Of a DNA stretch of 34,507 bases, positions 24,022 through 32,600 are shown piece by piece. The stretch comes from JBHIET01 sp046760785. Lineage in GTDB: Bacteria > Chloroflexota > Anaerolineae > B4-G1. The notes beneath the pieces were generated by a model that was not told where the DNA came from, made no database searches, and saw nothing but the letters and a program-made list of their open reading frames with translations. The stretch's first letter is position 1. Each line of letters starts with the position of its first letter. Made by a program: the position numbers and the translations under genes. The stretch is taken from positions 1 to 34,507 of the forward strand of contig JBHIET010000030.1 in the NCBI GenBank assembly GCA_046760785.1, read 5' to 3'.

Positions 24022-24617
24022 TTCTTCTTCCGGGCTGCCTTCTGCTCCCGCTCTGCCTGTTCGGCCGCGTAGGCAGTGGGGTGAATCTCTGCATGATGCG
24101 CCAGCGGCTTCATCAGCCGATCCAACCCCCACAGGAACTCGCCGCCGTCCCGCTTGTAGGTGGCGATCTCATAGTCGTTGTCCATCTTTATAGCGTTAAA
24201 AGGACAGAACTCTGCACAGAAGCCACACGACATGCAGATACTCACATCAATATAGAACTCTGCCGGCTCTCGCTTCGCCTTGCCCGTCTCTGGATCCGTT
24301 GCGCGCACGACCCAGATACATTGAGGCGGGCACGACTTGGCACAGATGCCGCAGGCCGTACAGCGCGTCTTAGCTGTTTCTGGATCAATCACCTGAAAGG
24401 GAAACCCACGGTAATTCTCTGGAAGCGGCAATTTCTGTCTAGGATACTGCACGGTGAACACACCCCGGCCTCTGGGATGCTGCCGCACGGGGAGCGCTTC
24501 GGGAGAGTATTGCTTACCGAAGCCGCCCCTGAGGAACCACTTCAGGTCTTGCACGTAAGTCATCAGGAAGCGTCCCATTGTAACGCTGAACGATTTGAGA
24601 ATGCCCTCTCCGTACAT
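24018..24617 (-). CDS. nuoI: NADH-quinone oxidoreductase subunit I
   Basis: A 199-residue subunit holding two [4Fe-4S] clusters of the complex I peripheral arm. The ligands are CTACGICAKSCP and CMSCGFCAEFCP, with the second followed by FNAIKMDNDYE as usual. The ATG at 24617 overlaps the nuoCD stop by one base (TAATG), so translation is coupled; a longer frame from 24695 is not conserved. The C-terminus is a charged tail ending in lysines. Confidence 0.94.
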   Translation of the reverse strand: MYGEGILKSFSVTMGRFLMTYVQDLKWFLRGGFGKQYSPEALPVRQHPRGRGVFTVQYPRQKLPLPENYRGFPFQVIDPETAKTRCTACGICAKSCPPQCIWVVRATDPETGKAKREPAEFYIDVSICMSCGFCAEFCPFNAIKMDNDYEIATYKRDGGEFLWGLDRLMKPLAHHAEIHPTAYAAEQAEREQKAARKKK

Positions 24618-26398
24618 TATCTGTCCACCTCTCCCAGTGTGATGTCTATACTGGCCAGGATGGCAACCACATCGGCCACCAGGTGGCCGCGGCACAGCTC
24701 GCCCAGCACACCCAGGTTGACGAAACTGGGCGTGCGGACGTGATAGCGGTACGGATTTGCTCCGCCGTCGGAGACCAGGTAAAAGCCCAACTCCCCTTTG
24801 GGGGATTCCACCCGGCCATACGCCTCGCCCGCTGGCACCTTGGCAGCCGGCTGCTTCTTCCCGGCCTGAATCGGCCCTTCCGGCAGCCGTTCGAGCGCCT
24901 GGCGGAGGATGCGCAACGATTGCCGTATTTCCTCGAAGCGCACCACGAAGCGATCGTAGACGTCTCCATTGGAGCCCACCGCCACGTCCCAGTCAAACTC
25001 GTCGTAGACAGAGTAAGGCTCGGCGCGACGGACGTCGTAGGGCACGCCGGAGGCGCGCAGCAGCGGCCCGGTGCAACCATAGGCCACAGCCACGTCCGCC
25101 GGCAACACGCCGACGCCCACAGCGCGGGCGCGAAAGACCTCATTGAATAGGAACTTCTCCATCTCATCCGCACGACGTGGTAGCCGCTCGTAGACCAGAT
25201 CCTTCGCCAGCGGGAGGAAACCCTCGGGCAGGTCGCGGGCCACGCCGCCGAAGCGGAAGTAGTTGCACATCATCCGCGAACCCGATGCCATCTGGAACAG
25301 GTCTAGAATGAGTTCCCGCTCCTCCATCCCGTAAAGCAAACCGGTGAAATAGACGCCGATGTCGGTGGTGAAAGCACCAATAGCGATGAAGTGATTCAGC
25401 ACACGGGTTAGTTCCGCCATGATGACGCGGATATACTCTGCCCGCTCAGGCACCTCCACTCCCAGCAACTTTTCCACCGCCACGGCATATCCGAAGTTAT
25501 TGGACATCGAACAGATGTAGTCCAACCGATCGGTGTAAGGCATATTAGCCAGCCAGGTGTTGCGTTCGCCAATCTTATCGTGGCAGCGGTGCAGGTAGCC
25601 CAACACCGGCTCCAGCCGCTGGATCGTCTCCCCATCCAGGCAGACCACCAATCGCAGGACGCCGTGGGTGCTGGGATGCTGCGGCCCCATGTTGACCACT
25701 ATTCGATCGGTGCGCATCGGACGCCCATTCCCGGCAGCGCACTCGTCCATCGGCGCGTACACTGCCACTTCAGCCTGTGGCTCCCAGTCCTTCGGCAGGC
25801 TCAGGACACCGCCCTCCGACGGCCAGTCGTGAGGATACCGGAGGTTGCGGCCCAAGGGGGCCCGTTCCTCGGCCTGTGTTGGGTGACCCTCTGGGTGACG
25901 GCTGGGGAACGGCTTATGGTCAGCCTCGTAATATACCTCGTGCCAATCCTTGCGCAATGGGTGCCCTTCGAACCCCTCCCACAACAAGATGCGCCGCAGA
26001 TCGGGATGATCCTCGAAGCGGATGCCCATCAAATCCCACGCCTCCCGCTCCTGAACGTTGGCCGAGGGCCAGACACCCGCGAGCGAAGGGCTGACGGGAT
26101 TACCACGATCCGCGTGCACGTGCAGCGCCAGCGGCTCTCCCTGGATGCGACACGGGTGGTAGACTACCTCGAAGCGGGCCGGGAACTGAGCCGTGGGCTC
26201 CGGGTAGTCCACGCCAGTGACACAGGCAAGGTACTTATAGCCCAGCTCATCCCGCAAGAAGGTTGCGACCTCCACCAAGCGGTCAGGGGCAACGACCACT
26301 CCCTCGTACACGGCAGGCCGGGCTGCACCAGGGAAGCGCCCTTCCAGAGTGGAGAGAATCTCTGTCACTGGCTTAGAGACCTGAATCTCCTCGGCCAT
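24617..26398 (-). CDS. nuoCD: NADH-quinone oxidoreductase fused subunits C and D
   Basis: A 593-residue fusion. Residues about 1-180 are NuoC (30 kDa subunit) with ANVQEREAWDLMGIRFEDHP and LRRILLWEGFEGHPLRKDW. A linker of about 60 residues follows, then NuoD (49 kDa) from about 225 with NMGPQHPSTHGVLRLVVCLD, RNTWLANMPYTDRLDY and the C-terminal VDVVAILASIDITLGEVDR-like end. Fused NuoCD is known in enterobacteria. The linker holds a short palindrome at 25787-25807 that reads VLSLPKDW. ATG at 26398 follows the nuoB stop by one base with GGAGAGGAG upstream; a GTG at 26407 is too close to that site. Confidence 0.93.
   Translation of the reverse strand: MAEEIQVSKPVTEILSTLEGRFPGAARPAVYEGVVVAPDRLVEVATFLRDELGYKYLACVTGVDYPEPTAQFPARFEVVYHPCRIQGEPLALHVHADRGNPVSPSLAGVWPSANVQEREAWDLMGIRFEDHPDLRRILLWEGFEGHPLRKDWHEVYYEADHKPFPSRHPEGHPTQAEERAPLGRNLRYPHDWPSEGGVLSLPKDWEPQAEVAVYAPMDECAAGNGRPMRTDRIVVNMGPQHPSTHGVLRLVVCLDGETIQRLEPVLGYLHRCHDKIGERNTWLANMPYTDRLDYICSMSNNFGYAVAVEKLLGVEVPERAEYIRVIMAELTRVLNHFIAIGAFTTDIGVYFTGLLYGMEERELILDLFQMASGSRMMCNYFRFGGVARDLPEGFLPLAKDLVYERLPRRADEMEKFLFNEVFRARAVGVGVLPADVAVAYGCTGPLLRASGVPYDVRRAEPYSVYDEFDWDVAVGSNGDVYDRFVVRFEEIRQSLRILRQALERLPEGPIQAGKKQPAAKVPAGEAYGRVESPKGELGFYLVSDGGANPYRYHVRTPSFVNLGVLGELCRGHLVADVVAILASIDITLGEVDR
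25787..25807. repeat. Dispersed palindromic repeat inside the nuoCD linker
   Basis: A 21-base hairpin with GTCCT and AGGAC ends around TCGGCAGGCTC. Minus-strand reading gives VLSLPKD in frame. I know this CTTCGGCAGGCTCAGGA-type motif as a recurrent short repeat in several bacterial genomes. Confidence 0.55.
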
Positions 26399-26399
26399 G

Positions 26400-27011
26400 T
26401 TACTCACTCCTCTCCAACGTCGCGATCCGATCTGTCAACCGCCAATCCACCATGTCGGGGCCCAATGCCGGCACAGGGACACCCTCATCTTCGCCTTTCT
26501 GATACCAGCGCAGATCGCGGATTCTCTCCCGGTCCATCTTGGCATGCAAGGATAAGACACCATAGAAAAGTGCCTCTGGTCGGGGTGGACATCCCGGAAC
26601 GTAGACGTCCACCGGAAGCAGTTTGTCTATCCCGGAGACGACGTTGTAGCCCTCCTTGAACGGTCCACCGGAGATGGCGCAGGCTCCCACCGCGATGACG
26701 TACTTAGGTTCTGCCATCTGATTGTAGAGGCGGACCACCTGGGGAGCCATCTTCTTGGTGACTGTGCCGAGGACGATCATCAGATCTGCTTGGCGAGGAC
26801 TGGGGCGCACAATGTCCATCCCGAAACGCGCAAGGTCGAAGCGGGCGGCGACTGCGGCGAAATACTCAATGGCGCAGCAGGCCAGGCCAAAGGAAATCGG
26901 CCAAAGCGACCGCTTGCGGCCCCAGTTGTAGAGCCGGTCCCAGGGCATGAGACGCACCGTGCTCTGGAGCTCTGGGGGTACTTCTGGCAAGCGTGGTCTC
27001 TGACTAGTCAT
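26400..27011 (-). CDS. nuoB: NADH-quinone oxidoreductase subunit B
   Basis: A 203-residue subunit that carries cluster N2, the last electron carrier before quinone. The ligands are the CC pair in GLACCAIEYF, Cys in VGACAISGGPF and Cys in YVPGCPPRPEALF. ATG at 27011 has AAGGAGG about 12 bases upstream; the frame is open up to 27206 but the added residues are not conserved. It is the first gene of nuoB-nuoCD-nuoI-ricT; nuoA and all membrane-arm genes are missing from this locus. Confidence 0.94.
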   Translation of the reverse strand: MTSQRPRLPEVPPELQSTVRLMPWDRLYNWGRKRSLWPISFGLACCAIEYFAAVAARFDLARFGMDIVRPSPRQADLMIVLGTVTKKMAPQVVRLYNQMAEPKYVIAVGACAISGGPFKEGYNVVSGIDKLLPVDVYVPGCPPRPEALFYGVLSLHAKMDRERIRDLRWYQKGEDEGVPVPALGPDMVDWRLTDRIATLERSE

Positions 27012-27129
27012 TGAAGCGATGACCTCCTTATGTGTGTTTGAAGCATTACGAAAAAGGGTGATATGTGGGAGGCAGGCTCGAAAGCCTGGTAGCGTCGGAA
27101 GAAATCTTATCATGCCGTCACGAGGTGCT

Positions 27130-27158
27130 ATTCTACACCGCTTTTGAGAATTGGGCAA
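27130..27158 (-). promoter_or_regulatory. Promoter of the nuoB operon
   Basis: Minus strand TTGCCC, 17-base spacer, TAGAAT, about 118 bases ahead of the nuoB ATG. The leader between contains a CAGGCT-TTCG-AGCCTG hairpin on the minus strand near 27073-27088. Confidence 0.5.
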
Positions 27159-27280
27159 CTTCCGCGCCTGCCGGAACCCTGGTGGTGCAGTGAGATAAGA
27201 TGCCATCTTGTCCTACGTTGATTGCGGCTTTGCCGCGCTATGTTTTACGTTTCATGTTTCATAATTATGATGATGATGAT

Positions 27281-27309
27281 TTGACAAACTATGGAGGCCG
27301 TGCTAAAAT
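27281..27309 (+). promoter_or_regulatory. Promoter of the SufR-like regulator gene
   Basis: Perfect TTGACA, 17-base spacer, TAAAAT. A short GAT tandem run (about 27268-27280) lies just upstream. A GTG at 27310 would touch the -10 element, which argues for the later ATG. Confidence 0.7.
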
Positions 27310-27348
27310 GTGTGTGCCGTTCGCGCATACCTGGAAAGAAGCGACGCC

Positions 27349-27975
27349 ATGCAGGCCACCCGAGAGCGAATTTTGAATATCCTGAAAGAGCGTCACCGGG
27401 CGACGGTTGACGAGTTGAGCCAGGAGCTGGGGCTGACCCCTGTCACCGTGCGCCACCACCTCGAAATCCTGCGCGGCGAAGGGCTCATCGCAGCCCCTAT
27501 CGTGTACCATCGGAAAACCCCTGGCCGTCCCCAATATGCTTATACCCTGACCGAAAAGGCCAGCGCTTTCTTCCCCAAGAGATACGAGCATCTAGTCAGT
27601 CTGATCCTCCGCGAGGTACGCTCGCGCCTGTCGTCGCCCGAAGAAATGGATCAGATGATGAGGCGCATTGGAGAGCATATCGCCAGCCAGGCCGTACTCC
27701 TTGATAAGGGCGATTTCGAGGCCCGGCTCGCCGCCACCGTCGAATTCCTGGATGATCTGGGGTATATGGCTCGTTGGGAGCGGCGGGGTGACGACGCCTA
27801 CTTGCTCCACATTGCCAATTGCCCCTACGAAGGAGTAGCCACTCAGGATCGCGAAATCTGCACCATAGACTTGACGCTAATGACTTCCCTCCTGGGTGTG
27901 TCTCCTCAGCGCACCGCCTGGGCAGCCCAGGGTGACGACCAGTGCACCTACGCCATCTGCCGCCCCGGCGAATAA
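27349..27975 (+). CDS. SufR-like winged-helix transcriptional regulator with Cys cluster
   Basis: A 208-residue regulator. Residues about 3-70 form a DeoR/ArsR-type winged helix with ATVDELSQELGLTPVTVRHH as the recognition region. The C-terminal half carries Cys in ANCPYEGVA, Cys in REICTIDL and Cys in DDQCTYAIC, the spacing seen in SufR-type sensors that bind an Fe-S cluster. SufR represses Fe-S assembly genes in relatives, but no suf genes are here. The ATG at 27349 is chosen because it lies after the -10 element and follows GGAAAG. It is 21 bases upstream of a radical SAM gene and divergent from the Fe-S-rich nuo operon. Confidence 0.8.
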   Translation: MQATRERILNILKERHRATVDELSQELGLTPVTVRHHLEILRGEGLIAAPIVYHRKTPGRPQYAYTLTEKASAFFPKRYEHLVSLILREVRSRLSSPEEMDQMMRRIGEHIASQAVLLDKGDFEARLAATVEFLDDLGYMARWERRGDDAYLLHIANCPYEGVATQDREICTIDLTLMTSLLGVSPQRTAWAAQGDDQCTYAICRPGE

Positions 27976-27996
27976 TCCACCGCTTGGAGAGATTGT

Positions 27997-29394
27997 ATGC
28001 CTGTCAAGACGACATTCATCTATCCCGGCATCGCTGGCCGCGGCTTCAACTCCCTCAAGCAAGGCATGGACGCTGGCTGGATCTCCCATGGGCTGGCCTC
28101 CCTCAGCGCTGCTGTCAAAGCCCAGGGGTTCGAAGTAGACCTGATTGACCTGCGGGCCCTCTCCGGCTGGAACCACTTCCGGGAGGTGCTGGCGGAGCGA
28201 AATCCCGACGTCGTCGGCGTGACGATGATGAGCGTGGACTACAACCCGGCCCGTCAGGCCATCGCTATCGCCAAGCAGGTCAATCCTGAGATCGTCACCA
28301 TCATCGGCGGCCCCCACGTCACGATTGCGCTGGAAGACTCCTTGCGCATCCCCCACGTGGACTACCTGGTGACCCAGGAGGGGGAAGTGACCTTCCCCAA
28401 GCTGCTGCGGCTGATTGAGGGCGGTGACCCGCCACCCTACCGCGTGCTGCGCGGCGAGACGCCCGACCTGGACGCAATCCCCCTCGCTGACCGAGACCTG
28501 TTCCTCGACGAGTGGCGGAAGTGGGGCTACGACCTTGACTCACCCGAGGTGCCCTTCGTCGAGGAACTGCCGTCACCGTTCGTCACCATCATCGCCGGGC
28601 GAGGCTGCCTCTACAACTGCGCCTTCTGCAAGCCGGGTGAGGATTACTTATTCGGCAAGCGCACCCGTCGCCGCTCCGTCGCCAACGTCATCGCCGAACT
28701 GGAGATGCTGCGCGAGCGGTATCACTTCGCCTCCTTTATGTTCCACGACGACTGTCTGACCGAGGACCGTGAATGGGTGATTGAGTTCGCCGAGGAGTAT
28801 CAGGCACGGGGCTTCACGCAACCCTTTTTCTGCCAGACCCGCGCCGACATTCTCGTCAGGCACGAGGATATGGTGGTGCGCATGGCCGAGGCCGGGTTGC
28901 GTGGTTACTTCGTTGGCTTCGAAAGCGGCAACGAGCGCGTCCTCAAATTCATCCGCAAGGGTACGACGGTGGAGCAGAACCGCCAGGCCGCCCGCATCTG
29001 CCGCAAGTACGGCATCTCCGTGTGGGCCAACTATATGATGGGACTGCCAACCGAGACGAAGGAAGAGGTTATGGACACGGTGCGGCTGATGAAGGAGATT
29101 GATCCCGACTACTACAGCCCGGCCTTCTTCACACCCCACCCCGGCACAGATCTATACGACTACGTGGCCGAGCACGATCTGAGTCGCATCACCGACTACG
29201 ACTCCTACCGCCGTAACCCGACAGAGCCCAAAATCAAGGGGCAGGATTACGAGTTTCTCAAGTGGGCGATGGCCGAAAGCCAACGCCGTAAGCCACTCAA
29301 CGCCTTCAAGCGCTGGATGCGCCGCCAGTGGCGACGGGCCCGCCGCGCCACTCCTGCAAAAGTCATGCGCAGGTTGGGGCTGACAAGAGCATAG
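27997..29394 (+). CDS. B12-binding-domain radical SAM protein
   Basis: A 465-residue radical SAM protein. Residues about 5-140 form a B12-binding-like Rossmann domain (VGVTMMSVDYNPARQAI, TIIGGPHVTIALEDSL) without the usual DxHxxG. The radical SAM core has C-x3-C-x2-C in RGCLYNCAFCKPG at about residue 203, then FMFHDDCLTEDREW and GYFVGFESGNERVLKFIRKG. The C-terminal tail is strongly basic. Relatives methylate or rearrange lipids and natural products; no substrate can be given. GGAGAG precedes the ATG. It is probably cotranscribed with the SufR-like regulator. Confidence 0.86.
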   Translation: MPVKTTFIYPGIAGRGFNSLKQGMDAGWISHGLASLSAAVKAQGFEVDLIDLRALSGWNHFREVLAERNPDVVGVTMMSVDYNPARQAIAIAKQVNPEIVTIIGGPHVTIALEDSLRIPHVDYLVTQEGEVTFPKLLRLIEGGDPPPYRVLRGETPDLDAIPLADRDLFLDEWRKWGYDLDSPEVPFVEELPSPFVTIIAGRGCLYNCAFCKPGEDYLFGKRTRRRSVANVIAELEMLRERYHFASFMFHDDCLTEDREWVIEFAEEYQARGFTQPFFCQTRADILVRHEDMVVRMAEAGLRGYFVGFESGNERVLKFIRKGTTVEQNRQAARICRKYGISVWANYMMGLPTETKEEVMDTVRLMKEIDPDYYSPAFFTPHPGTDLYDYVAEHDLSRITDYDSYRRNPTEPKIKGQDYEFLKWAMAESQRRKPLNAFKRWMRRQWRRARRATPAKVMRRLGLTRA

Positions 29395-29662
29395 AATTCC
29401 AGATTGGCGGATTTAAGATTTGAGGATTGAGGCGAGTGTATTGTGTTGAGTGGATAAATCTGTGAATCTCAAATCGCCCCATCCCAAACCGGCGTTTGCC
29501 AAAAGCCCCCGCCTGTGCTAGAATACGCGCCGATTTCCTGCGTGGGGGGTGGGTAGAAAGGCACTGCTTGTATATGGCGGCCTCGAGCCGCCGTTTTCGC
29601 GTCCGTCCTGCCATCGTCCTCCCCACAGGTTGCAAAACGAGTACTGCACGTGAGGTGATCTT
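29395..29662. other. Leader region upstream of the glycosidase fusion gene
   Basis: It holds GATTTGAG and CTCAAATC (an 8-bp inverted pair around 29418-29474), a promoter at 29496-29524 and a hairpin GGCGGC/GCCGCC (29576-29592) followed by GTTTT that could act as a weak terminator or attenuator. No gene is seen. Confidence 0.45.
29496..29524 (+). promoter_or_regulatory. Promoter of the glycosidase fusion gene
   Basis: TTGCCA, 17-base spacer, TAGAAT, leaving a leader of about 130 bases with a GC hairpin. Confidence 0.5.
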
Positions 29663-32600
29663 ATGCAAGACCCAACTTCCGGCGTTCAGAAGCAGCCAAC
29701 AGTGGTGGAGAGACACGTGGCCTCGCCTGATCTTCCTATCACAGAACTGGGGCTTCGCTCAAGCGCCAAAGACGCGCTACTCGGCGCGGGCATCAGTACC
29801 GTGGGTGATGTGCTAGCTACCCTTGAGAAGGGGGACGAGGCTCTGACCGATGTGAGTGGCTTCGGACCTAAGTCACTGGCCGAACTCAAGAAACGACTGA
29901 GGGAGCATGGCTTCCTCCCACTCTCCATCGCAGAGCTGGGGCTTCGCGCTCGCACTAGAAATGCGCTGCTTGGCGCGGGCATCAGCACCGTGGCTGACGT
30001 GCTGGCCATTCTTGATAAAGAGGACAAGGCTCTGACCAATCTGAAGGGCTTCGGCCCCACGTCGCTGGTCGAACTCAAGGAACGATTGAGGGAGCATGGT
30101 TTCCTCCTGCCGGGCAGGGTAGCTCTGCCACTTGAGGTTGCGAAGACCGTGAAGCCCAGGCTCGGGAAATCGGTGGAGGAGGAAGCTGCATTGGCAGCGG
30201 CTCTCCTTGCAGAAGAAGAGGCCGCGCTGGAGGAGAAAGCACCAGGGCCAGAGGAGGTGGCTGTTATCACAGTGGAAGCTGCACCGCAGGCAGAACCGCT
30301 GAGCGAGGTCCCCACACTCGGCCACCGCATCCAGGCCACCTTCGCCCAGGCCCGTGAGCAATTCAACCTCGGAGCCTGGGCCTATAGCGCGATCGGCGTG
30401 CTGATCATCGCCGCCCTGTTATTCCTGCCTCCCTTTTCGCTCCTGGAGCGGCTGGGCGTTGTCGGTTACACCACCGTCAACACTGAAAACAACTCCACCT
30501 CTCACCCCGATGGCCTGATGTTGAGTGTGGACCCTGAGACCTTCACTGGCAAGTTGCGGGTACGACTGGCTTCGGTGCCACGCCTGGAGTTTCTGGAGGG
30601 TTCGGCCGGTGCTGCGCTGCGCAAGGCGGTCGAGGCTCTGCCGTCCCACCTCATCGTCAAGAGTCCCTTCTACCAGATCCAGGTGCGCGGCGACCCGGCT
30701 GAGCCGGTAACGATTGACGTGGTGATGCCCAACAACGCGGAACCCTGGGAGACGCTCGATCTCTATACCTGGACCGGCGAGGCGTGGGAATGGGTGGGCA
30801 GCGAACTGCACACTGAACTCGCCGAGCACGAGCATATCCGTGCCCAGGTGACCGACATCCCGGAGAATCTCGTGGTCGTCCAGGCCGGCCCGATCACGCC
30901 GACCGTCTCCATCTCCCTGGGATCGGGCGACAACCCGGTGGCCGCCGCTGGCGTGCTCGACGAGATCAACCCTACCGGGTTGCTGCTGGGCACGGATGGC
31001 GGCCTCATTGGCGACCCGGCCAGCCTGCCGCAGCCGGCCGAGGAGTCCACCTACGCTGTGTTGCCCACTCTGCGTAACTGGGCCCCCGGCGGGACTGTCA
31101 ATCGAGGACTGCTCTCCGACCTGCTGACAATTCCCGAAATCCAGGAGGCCCACATCGTCAACGTCGTACAACTGTGCACCGCAAAAGGCTTCGGTGGCGT
31201 AGACGTGGACTATCGGGGAGTCGCGCCTGAGGACCGGGACGCTTACAGTAGTTTCATCAGCGCGCTTTCCCGTGCCCTCCACGCCGAGGGTCTGCGACTG
31301 ACCGTCGTTGTGGAGTCCCCCACCCCCGCCGGGAGTGGGTGGGATACGGGGGGCTACGACTGGGTCGCGCTCGGCGCTGCCGCCGATGCGGTCAAGGTTC
31401 CCTTCCCTGTAGACCCCGCCGCTTACGTCGAGGGGGGCGAGGCACAGCGGTTGCTCGATTGGGCTACGGCCCAGCTGGGGCGCTACAAACTGCGCATGCT
31501 GATCTCCTCCCTCAGCGCGGAACGGAGCAGTGAAGGGATCAGCTATATCTCGCTGGAGCAGGCGCTGGCCCAATTTGGGGAGGCAGTGGCCGTTGACAAC
31601 GTGAGTCAGGTCGTCGAACCCAACAGCCAGGTGGCATTCGGATTTTCGGGCCGGCTGCTGAGCATCACCCCCCAGGAGGCCATCGGCACCTACCGGCTGG
31701 AGTACGAAGCCGACGAAGAAGAGACACGCACCGTCTGGCTCGGCACAGCGGCCAGCCTCGCCGCCAAGTTGCACTGGGCACAGCGTTACCACCTGGGTGG
31801 CGTCGCCGTGGCCGATATGCTCGCTCCCGGCAACGCAGCGGGCATCACGGAGGCGGTGGCGGCCTACCGAGCCGCCTCTACTCCCCCTGCCGGACAGGGG
31901 ATAGACGTCGTCTGGACTGTCACCAGCGCAGAGGCGATGCTGGATCAGCAAGTCTCTCCTCTCACCGAGCCGGGTTACACCTGGATGGTGCTGGCCACGA
32001 CCGGCACGTACACCGTCAATGCCACGATCGGGGGTTTCGACCACGGCTCCGTAGCGATCAGCGTAGGCGAGCCAGAGGAACCTATGGCCACAGAACCCGC
32101 CAGCGCCGCAGAGATTACTCCCGCGTCTGCACTGGCTGTCGCCGAAGGCGGCGAGGTGGACGAATGCCTCGACGCCCGCTACGTGGCCGACGTGACCATC
32201 CCCGACAACACACAACTGGATAACGGGGAAGCGTTCGTCAAGACCTGGCGTGTGCGCAACGCCGGAACCTGCGCCTGGCCAGAGGATACCGTCATGGCTT
32301 TCGCCGATGGCTCGCAGATGGGTGCGCCAGATAGCGTCGAGGTGGGCGCGGTAGAGTCTGGTGCGGAGATAGAAGTCAGCGTAGATATGGAAGCCCCGGC
32401 CGAGGCAGGCCGCTACACCGGCGTTTGGCGCATGAGGGTGGCAGAGGGATTCTTCGGCGGCAACCTCTCGGTAGTGATCCAGGCGGGGGAGGTGACGTCG
32501 CCTCCTCCGGTCGCCCCGATCGGTGGCGGCTCGTTTGAGCTGGGAGGCCATATCCTGGGTTATGGCTATGCCAGCCAAATGCACTACGCTGGGATGAACT

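Noticed and set aside
25580..26659. 359-codon plus-strand frame across nuoCD and nuoB
   Set aside because: Antisense to two certain complex I genes; low-complexity shadow.
30419..32584. 721-codon open frame on the minus strand inside the glycosidase fusion gene
   Set aside because: It is the antisense shadow of a GC-rich gene with strong plus-strand domain matches; its translation shows no recognisable domain.
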